This document shows, in pieces, positions 6,003 through 14,010 of a DNA stretch of 28,672 bases. Both the position numbers and the translations under genes were made by a program. The first letter of the stretch is position 1; every line of letters starts with the position of its first letter. The notes under the pieces are model-generated. The model was not told where the DNA came from, ran no database searches, and saw only the letters and a list, made by a program, of their open reading frames with translations. The DNA lies in NCBI RefSeq assembly GCF_936927845.1, contig NZ_CAKZHV010000053.1:1-28672 (forward strand), read 5' to 3'. Source of the DNA: an uncultured Sphingomonas sp. (GTDB lineage: Bacteria > Pseudomonadota > Alphaproteobacteria > Sphingomonadales > Sphingomonadaceae).

Positions 6003-8080
6003 TGGCAAAGGTGCTCAAGACCGCCGCGCTGATCGCGGGCGGCGCGGCGCTGATCGCCACCGGCGTCGGTGCGGTAGCCTTCGGCAGCATCGCCGCGATC
6101 TCGGTCGCCGGTGTCAGCACCGGCACGCTGCTGCTCGCCTCGTCGGCGCTGAGCGCGGCCGCGTCTTTTCTCACGAAGGCGCCGTCGGTGCCGTCGTCGC
6201 AGCAGGATCGGCTCAGCGCGACGATCGACCCGCGCACGTTCCGCAAGGAGGTTCTCGGGTCGACCGCAATGGCGACCGACGTGCGCTACGAGGAATGGCA
6301 CGGATCAAAGCAGGACTATTGTTCGTGGATCATCGTCGCGGCGAGCCATGCCTGCACGTCCATCGACCAGATCTGGTTGAACGACGAGCTGGCCTGGAGC
6401 GCGGCAGGCGGCGTCACGTCCAAGTTCGCCGGCTATTTCTCGGTGCCGCATCTCACGCTCGAAGCGGGCGCGGGCGACGGCTACACCTTCGGCAGTGGCA
6501 AGTGGAACGGCGCGCACCGGCTGACCGGCTGCTGCTGGCTACACCTGCAATTCAAGGTGACCGGCAACGGCAAGAAGGCCGAGAGTCCCTTCAGTGGCGG
6601 CCCGGTCAGCCGCATCACGATCGTCGGCAAGGGCGCCAAGCTCTACGATCCGCGCCGCGATTCGACGGTGCCGGGCGGGTCAGGCCCGATGCGCTGGAAT
6701 GATCAGAGCACCTGGGCGTGGTCGGTCGACGGTGTCGAGATCGGCGAGAACCTGCCGCTGCAGATCCTGCGGCGCCTGATCGGGTGGCGGATCCGCAACC
6801 CGGTCACCGGCGAGCTGAAACTCGCGACCGGCAGCGGTATTCCCGCCAAGCGGATCGACATGCCGTCCTTCATCGTCGCGGCCAATCTCGCCGACGAGCA
6901 GGTCATCCGCTCGGCCGGCGGTACCGAGGCGCGCTATCACGGCGCCGGCGTCGTGTCGGAAGGCGACGACACCAAGTCGACGTTCGACACGCTCTGCGCG
7001 GGCTGCTGCGGCCGATTCCGCGACACCGGCGGCAAACTCGCGCTCGCGATCGCGCACAACGATCTGGCGGAGGCGGCACTCGACGACGGACTGACCGACG
7101 CGGACGTGATCGGCGCTTTCACGTTCGACTGCGATCCGGCGATGGAAGCGACGCCGAACATCGTGCGTGGCCGCTACGTCGACCCGAGCGACGCGTCGCT
7201 CTATCAACTGATCGACTATCCCGAGGTGAAGGTCACCAGCGTCGACGGTATCGACCGCGTCTTCCCGCTCGATCTCGGCGTCGTCGAGAGCCCGAGCCAG
7301 GCGCAGCGGATTGCCAAGCAGGTGCTTCAGCGCAAGCAGCTCGCGCGCACGTTCAAGGCACCCTTCGACGAGCGGGCCTGGCGCTGGCCGGTTGGCAAGG
7401 TCGTGCCGTTCACGTTCGCGCCGCTCGGCTTCGACCGGCAGCTGTTCCGCGTCGTGTCGCAGGACATCTGCGACGAGGGCCCAACGCGAGGCGCGTGCAT
7501 GATGGAGCTCGCCTGGGAAGCGCAGGCGATCTACGCCTGGGACGGCAGCGATCGAGCGCCTGTCCAAGCAGTCGGAGCGATAAGCTACGATCCGACCAAG
7601 TCAGCGTTTGCACAGGCGCTGGAGGGCGGCGCCCATCAGATGGTAGCGCAGACGGTCGACTACCCGGCGACTACGACCGCGACCACGATCACGATCGTGC
7701 CCTTCAGCGCCACGCTCGACGATCAGCGCATCATCGACCTTCCGGCGGGACAGATCACCGGCCTCGACGACGCCTCGAAATACCGTCTGTTCTACGCGCT
7801 CGAGGATGTGCAGCCCACATTCACCGACGCGAGTGGTCAGGCGTTCACCGGTGCCGACGGTCAGGCCTTCGCCGGCATTATCCCCGCCGGCAGCTATTAT
7901 GCGGCGCCATCCGACTCGCTGATCGAGCCGGCGAACCCGGCATTTGTCATCATCAACCTGGTCACGACCGCAAACGCGGACGGCACAACCTACCCGCCAG
8001 CGGTGCCACCCCCAGGCGGTTATGGCGGCAGCGGCTATGGTGGCGGTGGCCGGTACCAGCAGCAGGTGGCGCAGGTATGA
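6002..8080 (+). CDS. Tail hub / host-specificity protein (lambda J-like, Phage-tail_3 type)
   Basis: The 692-residue protein starts with a long hydrophobic alanine/glycine region (about 5-60; AALIAGGAALIATGVGAVAFG, then SALSAAASFLTK) like the lambda I/J junction proteins. A hub body follows, with SVDGVEIGENLPLQILRRLIGWR and the family signature ATPNIVRGRYVDPSD near residue 385. The C-terminal quarter has a short repeat (DASGQAFTGADGQAFAG). It ends in a Gly/Tyr-rich low-complexity tail (PPGGYGGSGYGGGGRY), probably a flexible anchor. ATG 6002 overlaps the previous stop. The gene keeps full length with no frame damage, although the tube it should close is missing. Some homologues may be annotated simply as phage tail protein. 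Confidence 0.8.
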   Translation: MAKVLKTAALIAGGAALIATGVGAVAFGSIAAISVAGVSTGTLLLASSALSAAASFLTKAPSVPSSQQDRLSATIDPRTFRKEVLGSTAMATDVRYEEWHGSKQDYCSWIIVAASHACTSIDQIWLNDELAWSAAGGVTSKFAGYFSVPHLTLEAGAGDGYTFGSGKWNGAHRLTGCCWLHLQFKVTGNGKKAESPFSGGPVSRITIVGKGAKLYDPRRDSTVPGGSGPMRWNDQSTWAWSVDGVEIGENLPLQILRRLIGWRIRNPVTGELKLATGSGIPAKRIDMPSFIVAANLADEQVIRSAGGTEARYHGAGVVSEGDDTKSTFDTLCAGCCGRFRDTGGKLALAIAHNDLAEAALDDGLTDADVIGAFTFDCDPAMEATPNIVRGRYVDPSDASLYQLIDYPEVKVTSVDGIDRVFPLDLGVVESPSQAQRIAKQVLQRKQLARTFKAPFDERAWRWPVGKVVPFTFAPLGFDRQLFRVVSQDICDEGPTRGACMMELAWEAQAIYAWDGSDRAPVQAVGAISYDPTKSAFAQALEGGAHQMVAQTVDYPATTTATTITIVPFSATLDDQRIIDLPAGQITGLDDASKYRLFYALEDVQPTFTDASGQAFTGADGQAFAGIIPAGSYYAAPSDSLIEPANPAFVIINLVTTANADGTTYPPAVPPPGGYGGSGYGGGGRYQQQVAQV

Positions 8081-8541
8081 CGCAGAGCGTGCCGTTCGTG
8101 CGCCGGCTCTGGGCGCTGATCAAAATGGACGCGAACGGAGTGGCGCAGCTGTGCCTCTCCGCGGCCGAGCCGAGCAGCGACGACGTCGACGCGGCCGAGG
8201 GCGTGCTGCTGCTGACCGGCATGCTGAAGGGAGACGGCATGCACCTGGTGCTGCCGATCCTCGGCGCCGTGCCGGTGATGCCGCGCTACGACCTGTTCGC
8301 CGGCGTGTCTGGTGCGGACGGTGTCGCGAAGGTCACCTTCGATCCCCCGTTCGCAGCGGCGCCAAAGGCTCTCGCCGTGGCAGTACCGAGCGCGCTGGCT
8401 GGTCCGCTCAAGGCCGAGATCATCAAGGACACTCTGACAGCGGCCGGCTGCCGCGTCCAGGTGACGACCTCGGCACTGGTGACCGGTACGGTGACAGCGC
8501 TCGCAGGCGCGACCGTGACCGTCAGCGCCGTCGGCTTCTGA
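8077..8541 (+). CDS. Small phage structural protein, tail-tip/adhesin associated
   Basis: The 154-residue protein overlaps the hub stop (ATGA). It starts MTQSVPFVRRLWALIKMD and ends in a threonine/valine-rich beta-like stretch (VTTSALVTGTVTALAGATVTVSAVGF). No family is recognised. The position directly after the hub and before the adhesins, together with a C-terminal repeat-like beta pattern, suggests a connector or small fibre subunit. That role is inferred from context only. Confidence 0.6.
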   Translation: MTQSVPFVRRLWALIKMDANGVAQLCLSAAEPSSDDVDAAEGVLLLTGMLKGDGMHLVLPILGAVPVMPRYDLFAGVSGADGVAKVTFDPPFAAAPKALAVAVPSALAGPLKAEIIKDTLTAAGCRVQVTTSALVTGTVTALAGATVTVSAVGF

Positions 8542-8567
8542 CCCTCTACCTTTCGGAGAACATCATC

Positions 8568-9389
8568 ATGACGAGGATCCTCGCCGCGCTCGCCGCGGTG
8601 CTGCTGACGTGCGCGCCCGCGGCTGCGCAGCTCGACACCCGCACGATCCCGCAGGCTCAACCGCTTACCGGCACCGAGCGAATGCCCGCGGTTCAGGGCA
8701 GCGGGTGCACCGCGAAGACGACGCCGTGCGCGAGCGTGGCGGTGACGCCGGCGCTCATCTCGACGTTCCTGACGCCGGTGTTTCAGCCGCTCGACACCGA
8801 TCTGACCGCAATCGCAGCGTTGACGACCACCTCGACCGGTCGCGACCTGCTGACCTCGGCGAGCGCAGCCGCGATCCGCAACAAGGCGGGGGCAGCCGCC
8901 TCGGGCGCAAACAGCGACATCACGGCGCTTTCGGGTCTCACCACCGCGCTCTCGGTCGCGCAGGGCGGCACCGGTCGCACGAGCGCCATACCGGTACTCA
9001 GCGCCTCGCGGTCGGGCTCGAGCAGCTTTCAGACGATCTCGAACGGCTTCACGACCGTGCAGGTCAACGCCGCGACGATCGACACCGCGGCGTGCTTCTC
9101 CACCACCTCCTACATCTGCACGCTGCCCGAGACCGGGCTGTACCAGCTGTCGGCGAAGCTTCGCATCTGCGACGCGGCCACCGCCGGGATCAGCTACGGC
9201 ATCGGGATCGGCACCACGAACGCCGACAGTGCCGCCTTCTTCTGGGGCGTGACCGCGGGCAGCCGCATGGGGCTGGCGAACGCGCGCGTGTACGCGGGTA
9301 CCGCCGGAGATCAGGTGCGTCTGTTTGCCTACGCCGATCAGGCGCTGCCGGTCTGCGCGGCCGAGCTCAACATCTACCGCATTCGCTGA
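8568..9389 (+). CDS. Exported tail-fibre-like protein with C1q-like C-terminus
   Basis: The 273-residue protein starts after a TTTCGGAGAA site. Residues 1-21 (MTRILAALAAVLLTCAPAAAQ) form a textbook Sec signal peptide. Residues about 65-135 carry the phage tail-fibre pattern (LDTDLTAIAALTTTSTGRDLL, then ALSVAQGGTGRTS). The C-terminal 130 residues look like a C1q/TNF-type jelly roll (FQTISNGFTTVQVN, LPETGLYQLSAKLRI, ELNIYRIR). The mature protein has six cysteines, unusual for a cytoplasmically assembled fibre but fitting for a periplasmic, disulphide-bonded product. It may be a secreted decoy or adhesin made from a fibre gene. A mis-predicted signal on a normal fibre is the alternative. Confidence 0.7.
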   Translation: MTRILAALAAVLLTCAPAAAQLDTRTIPQAQPLTGTERMPAVQGSGCTAKTTPCASVAVTPALISTFLTPVFQPLDTDLTAIAALTTTSTGRDLLTSASAAAIRNKAGAAASGANSDITALSGLTTALSVAQGGTGRTSAIPVLSASRSGSSSFQTISNGFTTVQVNAATIDTAACFSTTSYICTLPETGLYQLSAKLRICDAATAGISYGIGIGTTNADSAAFFWGVTAGSRMGLANARVYAGTAGDQVRLFAYADQALPVCAAELNIYRIR

Positions 9390-9401
9390 GAGGCTCCCCG
9401 C

Positions 9402-11285
9402 ATGGCTGACACTGCCGCCCGCCTGGCGCTCTACGCCCGGCGCTACGAAGTCGCGCGCTTCACCATCGCCGTTCGCGGCATCGACCTGAGAGGCGTCGCG
9501 ATGGCGATGCAGGTGCGGCTGCAGCGCGGCACACCGGGTGCACCGCTGATCGCGCTCGGCACCGTGACGACCACCGCGGCCGAGGGGCTGAAGCTCGACA
9601 GCGTGACGATCGTCGACGGCTTGCCGGTGTCGATCATCAAGGGGCGCATCAATCAATCGACAATGAGCGACGGCTCGAAGGTGCCGTACGCGGGCGAGAT
9701 GGGCGACGACACGGTGCTCGCCTACGCGATGCAGTGGACGCTTGCCGGCGACGTGCGGACGCGGATCGAGGGTGACCTGATCGTTCGCGACAGCGCGTTC
9801 GGCTCGGACAATGCGCCGGCCAATCGCCCAGCCGGGTACGGCAGCCAGTCAATAGCGAGCAGCGGCACCGGTACGCTGACCTTCGGCGACCAGGTCGTGC
9901 AGGTCTCGATCGCCGACGCCGAGCTCTTCGGCCCGCTGGTCGAGAAGACCGAAGCGGCAGCCGACAAGGCGACAGCCGCGGCCGTGATCGTCGGCGATGT
10001 GGTGGTGCGCCTGATCGTGCCGGGCGTGTCGGGTGGCTTCATCGACGCAGCCGGCCGCATCGGTGGCGCGGTCGACGATGACGGCCGCTTCATCTCGGAC
10101 ATGCCGGAGCCGCCGGTGCAGCCCGCTCGCCCGCTGCCGCCTGTCGCCGCGGGCGTGTCGACGCTGGCGATGGTGCCGGTGCTCGGCCAGTCGAACAGCT
10201 TCCAGTGGGCGACTGCATCGCTTGACCAGTCGCCACTCGATCCCGGCCGTGCGCTCGGCTTCGGCGCTGGCTACCCGCACCTGGGGGTCACTTACCCGCC
10301 GATGGCGTACCTCGCCGACAGCGACCTCGGGCAGATGACGGACCTGCGCGGCGCGCCGTTCGAGCGCGGGGGGATCGGGATGCGCCTCGCGCACCGCATG
10401 CTGGTCGATGGCCTCGCCGTGCTGGTGACTGGTCACGGTGTCGGTGGTCAGCCCTATTCCGCGCTGAAGAAGGGCACAATTCCCTTCGCCAACGCGACCC
10501 GCGCGATGATGGCGGCTCGCGATCAGGCTTTCGACGCAGGGCTCGGCTTCACCATTCCGCTGGCTGTGTGGGTACAGGGCGAGGATAACTTCGGCGACAG
10601 CAAGGCCGCGTACCTCGCGCATCTGGTCGAGCTACAGGCCGACATCGAACGTCAGGCGCGCGCGGTCACCGGCTCCACCGACATCGTGCCGCTCTACATG
10701 GCGCAGCCGTCGAGCTGGACCGGCTACGGCGCCAAGGCGGCTACCTCGGGGATGCCGCTCGCTGTGGTGCAGGCGGCGATCAACGCGCCAGACCGGTTCG
10801 TTCCGACGACGCCATTCTACCCGTTCAAGCATGTCGACGAGGCCCACCTCGACGCGGAGGGCAACTGCAGTCTCGACGACCTGATCGGCTGGTGCGCGGC
10901 GCACGGATCGGGCGGACTCTATGCCGTGTCCGCGGCGCGCGCGGGCACGACGGTGACGGTGACCTGTCACCGCCCAGTCGGCTCGACGCTCGCGATCAAG
11001 ACCGACCGCGTGTCCGATCCGGGCAGCTACGGGCTGGTCTATCGCGACGCGAATGGCGCCAAGGTCGCGATCAGCAATGTCGCGGTCGCCGGCGACAAGA
11101 TCACGCTGACGCTCGCCAGCGCGGTCGCGGGCACGCTCAGCTTCGCGGCCGAAGGCACACCCGGTCAGCCCGCAGGGCCGACGACCGGCCCGCGCTGCTG
11201 CATCTGCGCGGTGACCGGCGACACGCTGCCCGGTGGTGCGCCGCTCAATTTCTACATGCTCACTTGCTCGGTGGAGGTAGCCTGA
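9402..11285 (+). CDS. Tail adhesin with SGNH/SASA-type O-acetylesterase domain
   Basis: The 627-residue protein has an N-terminal tail-attachment region (about 1-250) ending in a proline-rich linker (DMPEPPVQPARPLPP). An SGNH/CE6-type hydrolase follows. Visible motifs are VLGQSNSF with Ser264 as likely nucleophile, GHGVGGQPYS, WVQGEDNFG (390-398) and DEAHLDAEG with Asp479 and His482. A beta-sandwich C-terminus follows (about 505-600) and two adjacent cysteines (CCICAV) lie near the end. Such domains deacetylate capsular or O-antigen sugars so the particle can reach the cell surface. All catalytic blocks are retained. The stop overlaps the next start (TGATG). Confidence 0.8.
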   Translation: MADTAARLALYARRYEVARFTIAVRGIDLRGVAMAMQVRLQRGTPGAPLIALGTVTTTAAEGLKLDSVTIVDGLPVSIIKGRINQSTMSDGSKVPYAGEMGDDTVLAYAMQWTLAGDVRTRIEGDLIVRDSAFGSDNAPANRPAGYGSQSIASSGTGTLTFGDQVVQVSIADAELFGPLVEKTEAAADKATAAAVIVGDVVVRLIVPGVSGGFIDAAGRIGGAVDDDGRFISDMPEPPVQPARPLPPVAAGVSTLAMVPVLGQSNSFQWATASLDQSPLDPGRALGFGAGYPHLGVTYPPMAYLADSDLGQMTDLRGAPFERGGIGMRLAHRMLVDGLAVLVTGHGVGGQPYSALKKGTIPFANATRAMMAARDQAFDAGLGFTIPLAVWVQGEDNFGDSKAAYLAHLVELQADIERQARAVTGSTDIVPLYMAQPSSWTGYGAKAATSGMPLAVVQAAINAPDRFVPTTPFYPFKHVDEAHLDAEGNCSLDDLIGWCAAHGSGGLYAVSAARAGTTVTVTCHRPVGSTLAIKTDRVSDPGSYGLVYRDANGAKVAISNVAVAGDKITLTLASAVAGTLSFAAEGTPGQPAGPTTGPRCCICAVTGDTLPGGAPLNFYMLTCSVEVA

Positions 11286-12043
11286 TGGCCGTAGGTACAT
11301 TCGTGCGCGTCGCTGGCGGCAGCTTCACGAAGGACTCCGACTCGTCCGACGCGGCGAGCGCGGCAGCGACTGGTGCGCTGGAGCTTGGCGCGGTCGCATC
11401 GCTTAATCCGTTCTACGCCGTCGACGGCACGGTGCTGGACGGCATCGATGCGTCGCGATCGTGGTCGCTCGTCGGCAGCGAGGCGAACGCGCCTGCCACC
11501 TCGGCGATCAATCAGAGCCCGGCGCAGCAGTATGTGCACGGGCAGACCCGGCGCTGGCGATCAAGCTTCACGCGCCCCGCTGGGTCATGCTCGATCGTGC
11601 TGACCTATGCCGTGTCGTCCCAAGAGGTCGCGGCTTTCCCGGCGCTGCTGTTCGGCTGCGGTGCTGACGGCAACACGAACGCGGTGCTTAACGCGCGGCA
11701 CCAGGATGGCGGGCTGCGTTTCTTCGCCGACAATCAGGACGCGCATGGTCGCATCGACACCGGGCTGGGCGCCGGCGGTCGCTCGATCTGCTTCAGCTTC
11801 GACGCGATCACCAACACTGGTGCGGTGCTACTGGCAAGCGGGGACCCGATGACCGCGCCGTTCTCCGCGCCGCCATCCGCGCAGCCGTGGAGTGTCGGCG
11901 GCTGGTCGGACGGCTTCGGCTTCGCGGGCAAGCTCGGCAACAGCGTGCTGATCTTCGACCGCGCGCTCCACACCGACGTGAACAGGCCCGCTGCGCAGCG
12001 GCTGCTTGCGGCCCTGAACGCTGCGCATGGGCTGGCGTCGTGA
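11285..12043 (+). CDS. LamG/concanavalin-like phage adhesin
   Basis: The 252-residue protein (ATG overlapping the previous stop) shows the pattern of a single lectin-like jelly-roll domain. Strands such as SSFTRPAGSCSIVLTYAV and LNARHQDGGLRFFADN are followed by a closing FAGKLGNSVLIFDRAL, a signature seen in LamG-type domains. The start MAVGTFVRVAGGSFTKDS is probably a short attachment segment. It lies between the esterase adhesin and the lysis cassette, so a receptor-binding role is likely. The ligand is unknown. Confidence 0.65.
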   Translation: MAVGTFVRVAGGSFTKDSDSSDAASAAATGALELGAVASLNPFYAVDGTVLDGIDASRSWSLVGSEANAPATSAINQSPAQQYVHGQTRRWRSSFTRPAGSCSIVLTYAVSSQEVAAFPALLFGCGADGNTNAVLNARHQDGGLRFFADNQDAHGRIDTGLGAGGRSICFSFDAITNTGAVLLASGDPMTAPFSAPPSAQPWSVGGWSDGFGFAGKLGNSVLIFDRALHTDVNRPAAQRLLAALNAAHGLAS

Positions 12044-12462
12044 TCCGCCGCCGATCGCTCGAAGTCGAAGATATCGCTGCGATCGTCGCCGCGACGAGAG
12101 CGCCGCCCGCACCAGTGCCCGTGCAGCTGCCGCCCGATGATCGCGGCCTCGCCAAGCATGCCTCGACCGTGATCGTCGCGATTATCCTCGCGCTCTGCTT
12201 GTGGGTCGGAAACAGTGTGTCGTCGCTTGGCACGACCGTGACGCGCATGTCGGCCAACGTCGACGCTTTGCAGAAAGGCATTGCCGATCTGCAGGCGAGC
12301 CAGGGCTCCGCGTCGGTCCAGCTATCCGACACCAAGGCGACCAACGCCAAGCAGGACGCTCGCGCCGACGCGATGGAAGCGGACATGAGCCGCGTGAAGG
12401 AGCGTGTCCGCATCCTGGAAGGGCAGCGACCGCTCCGCCCCGAGCTCGAGCGCGTCCCGTAG
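12040..12462 (+). CDS. Single-pass membrane protein with coiled coil, possible spanin or lysis accessory
   Basis: The 140-residue protein starts at GTG 12040, overlapping the previous stop. One transmembrane segment (about 45-66; STVIVAIILALCLWVGNSVSSL) is followed by a long heptad-rich region (MSANVDALQKGIADLQASQ, then MEADMSRVKERVRILEGQ). This is the layout of a type II inner-membrane protein with a periplasmic coiled coil, as in i-spanins. It is directly upstream of the holin. The N-terminal cytoplasmic part is longer than in typical Rz proteins, so the spanin call is tentative. Confidence 0.6.
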   Translation: MIRRRSLEVEDIAAIVAATRAPPAPVPVQLPPDDRGLAKHASTVIVAIILALCLWVGNSVSSLGTTVTRMSANVDALQKGIADLQASQGSASVQLSDTKATNAKQDARADAMEADMSRVKERVRILEGQRPLRPELERVP

Positions 12463-12526
12463 CAGCGCGCCAGCGCCACTGATCGCCGGCGGCCGATCGC
12501 CGCCACCATCACCGGAGAACATCCCC

Positions 12527-12766
12527 ATGCTGATCCCCAACTGGAGGCGCGCCTGGCGCCTCTGGTCCGTTCGCGTGTCCGCGATCGCGGCCGCCATCTT
12601 CGCCATGCTGCTCGCCGCACCCGACCAGCTGCTCGCCATCTGGTCGGCGTTGCCGCCAGAGGTGCAGGCGCTGGTACCGGGCGCGCCGAAGCTCGGCCTC
12701 ATCCTGTCGACCGCGGCGATCGTCGCGCGTCTCGTCGCGCAGAAGGGGGCGAGCGATGGCGAGTAA
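12527..12766 (+). CDS. Putative phage holin
   Basis: The 79-residue protein has an N-terminal basic start (MLIPNWRRAWRLWSVR), a transmembrane segment (about 17-40; VSAIAAAIFAMLLAAPDQLLAIW) and a second hydrophobic stretch (about 53-70; LGLILSTAAIVARLVAQ). A CCGGAGAAC site precedes ATG 12527. It overlaps the endolysin gene by 11 bp, as expected for a holin-endolysin pair. Sphingomonad phages often carry such small holins (of the type starting MLIPNWRRAW). Confidence 0.75.
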   Translation: MLIPNWRRAWRLWSVRVSAIAAAIFAMLLAAPDQLLAIWSALPPEVQALVPGAPKLGLILSTAAIVARLVAQKGASDGE

Positions 12767-13346
12767 GGCGAAGCGCGGCGTCGGCGCCGTGATCGCCGCC
12801 ATCATCGCCACCACGATCGCGCTTGAGGGCGGGTACGTGAAGGACAAGCGCGATCCCGGCGGCGAGACCAACATGGGGATCACCGCGGCCGTCGCGCGCC
12901 AGAACGGCTACGTCGGGCCTATGCGAACGCTGCCGCGCGAGGTCGCGGAGAGCATCTACTTCGACCGCTACCTGGTTGCGCCCGGCTACGCGCCGCTCGT
13001 GCCGATCGACGCCGCCGTGACCGAGGAGTTGTTCGACACAACGGTGAACATGGGGCCCGCGCGCCCCGGCCGCTTCTTCCAGCTGTCGATCAATCAGCTG
13101 TGTGGCGCGCGCCTCGCCGTCGACGGCCGCGTCGGCCCGGCGACGATCGCGGCCTACACCAGCTGCCAGCAGCGCCTGGGCGCAGCGACGCTGTGTGTGT
13201 CGATGCTCGACAGCCTTGATGCCAAGCAGCGCGCCGAATACGATCGGCTTGTGCGGGTGAACGCGCAGCTCGGCGCGTTCCACCGTGGCTGGATCGCGCA
13301 CCGCATCGGCAACGTCGACCGCGCCAAGTGCCGGGTCGCGCGCTGA
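12756..13346 (+). CDS. GH108 endolysin (N-acetylmuramidase), possible SAR form
   Basis: The 196-residue protein shows the GH108 signature EGGYVKDKRDPGGETNMGIT, with Glu24 as catalytic acid, and a C-terminal PG_binding_3 region (LAVDGRVGPATIAAY). It cuts the peptidoglycan glycan strand. The helix before Glu24 is unusually hydrophobic (VGAVIAAIIATTIAL, residues 9-23) behind a basic start (MASKAKR). This fits a signal-arrest-release endolysin that is first held in the membrane. Starting at 12756, it overlaps the holin gene, and its stop overlaps the lipoprotein start. All key residues seen are intact. Confidence 0.85.
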   Translation: MASKAKRGVGAVIAAIIATTIALEGGYVKDKRDPGGETNMGITAAVARQNGYVGPMRTLPREVAESIYFDRYLVAPGYAPLVPIDAAVTEELFDTTVNMGPARPGRFFQLSINQLCGARLAVDGRVGPATIAAYTSCQQRLGAATLCVSMLDSLDAKQRAEYDRLVRVNAQLGAFHRGWIAHRIGNVDRAKCRVAR

Positions 13347-13660
13347 TGCGCCGCAGCCTCGCGCGCTTGCTCGGCGCCGGTGCGGCGATGGCCAGCCTGG
13401 GCGCGTGCGCGACAATTACCGCCCCAGGCATGACGCCGCTCGACCACGCCGGCGCCGCCTACTCGCACCTGCAAGCCGCCGCCGATCGCGCGCTGCCGCT
13501 GCTGCCGGCCGACAAGGCGCGGCGCGTGCGCGTGATCCTCGCGCTGATCGGCGCGGGGCTCGACGTGGCTCGCGCCGCCTCGGGCCCGGTCGACCGCACC
13601 GCGGCGATCGCCAGTGTCGAGGCGCAGCTGGTCGCGCTGCACACCGCGCTGCGCGACTGA
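13346..13660 (+). CDS. Small lipoprotein of the lysis cassette (o-spanin candidate)
   Basis: The 104-residue protein starts at ATG 13346, overlapping the endolysin stop (TGATG). It begins with a lipoprotein signal: basic MRRSLARLL, hydrophobic GAGAAMASL and a lipobox LGAC with Cys at residue 21. The mature part is alanine-rich and mostly helical (YSHLQAAADRALPLLPADKARRV). As the last gene of the cassette it could be an outer-membrane spanin paired with the coiled-coil protein at 12040. It is longer and less proline-rich than typical Rz1, so this is tentative. Confidence 0.65.
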   Translation: MRRSLARLLGAGAAMASLGACATITAPGMTPLDHAGAAYSHLQAAADRALPLLPADKARRVRVILALIGAGLDVARAASGPVDRTAAIASVEAQLVALHTALRD

Positions 13661-14010
13661 TCTCGACGCGCGCGGGCGCGCCTGCCATATCGGTCTAGCC
13701 CTCCCGAGCTTAGCCGCAGAGGCGGGTCCGCGCGCGCGGTAGTCAGGTCAACCGGTTCGCCGGGTGGCCTGCGGAATGAAAGACCTTCGGGGAATACGCG
13801 GGGCGCAGTCGCCTGACTCTGCGCGGCTAACCACCCGGTACCAGGTGGTGACGCTCAGGACGCCTCCCTCGCGTTTCCCCGAAGCCACCACCATCCAGCG
13901 CTGAGGCGCGGATCCACCACAACCATCATTCCGGGCACGTCGATCGACACGATCGGCGGCAATCTCAGCGCGCGTAGCCGACGTGCTTCTCACCGAAGAG
14001 CTGAGCCACC
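13661..14010 (+). other. Gene-free, hairpin-rich 350-bp stretch
   Basis: No convincing gene is seen. Several perfect stems are present: CCGG-TTCG-CCGG (13752-13763), GCGCAG (13803-13808) with CTGCGC (13819-13824), and ACCACC (13830-13835) with GGTGGT (13844-13849). AGTCAGG (13741-13747) is complementary to CCTGACT (13812-13818), which lies in the loop of the second hairpin, so a pseudoknot or alternative folds are possible. It may be a structured RNA, a control leader for the methylase or an att/cos-type site. Confidence 0.5.

Noticed and set aside
4134..8080. Gene transfer agent cluster
   Set aside because: DUF3168, an L/DUF2163-like gene, a peptidase and a hub resemble the order of RcGTA genes. 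However, there is an integrase, an immunity region, adhesins and a lysis cassette of temperate-phage type, and the hub is Phage-tail_3-like without a recognised GTA TIM barrel.
4134..13660. Tailocin (phage-tail bacteriocin)
   Set aside because: Tailocins keep tube and tape measure (and sheath in R-type). These are missing here, so no tail-like particle could form from the visible genes.
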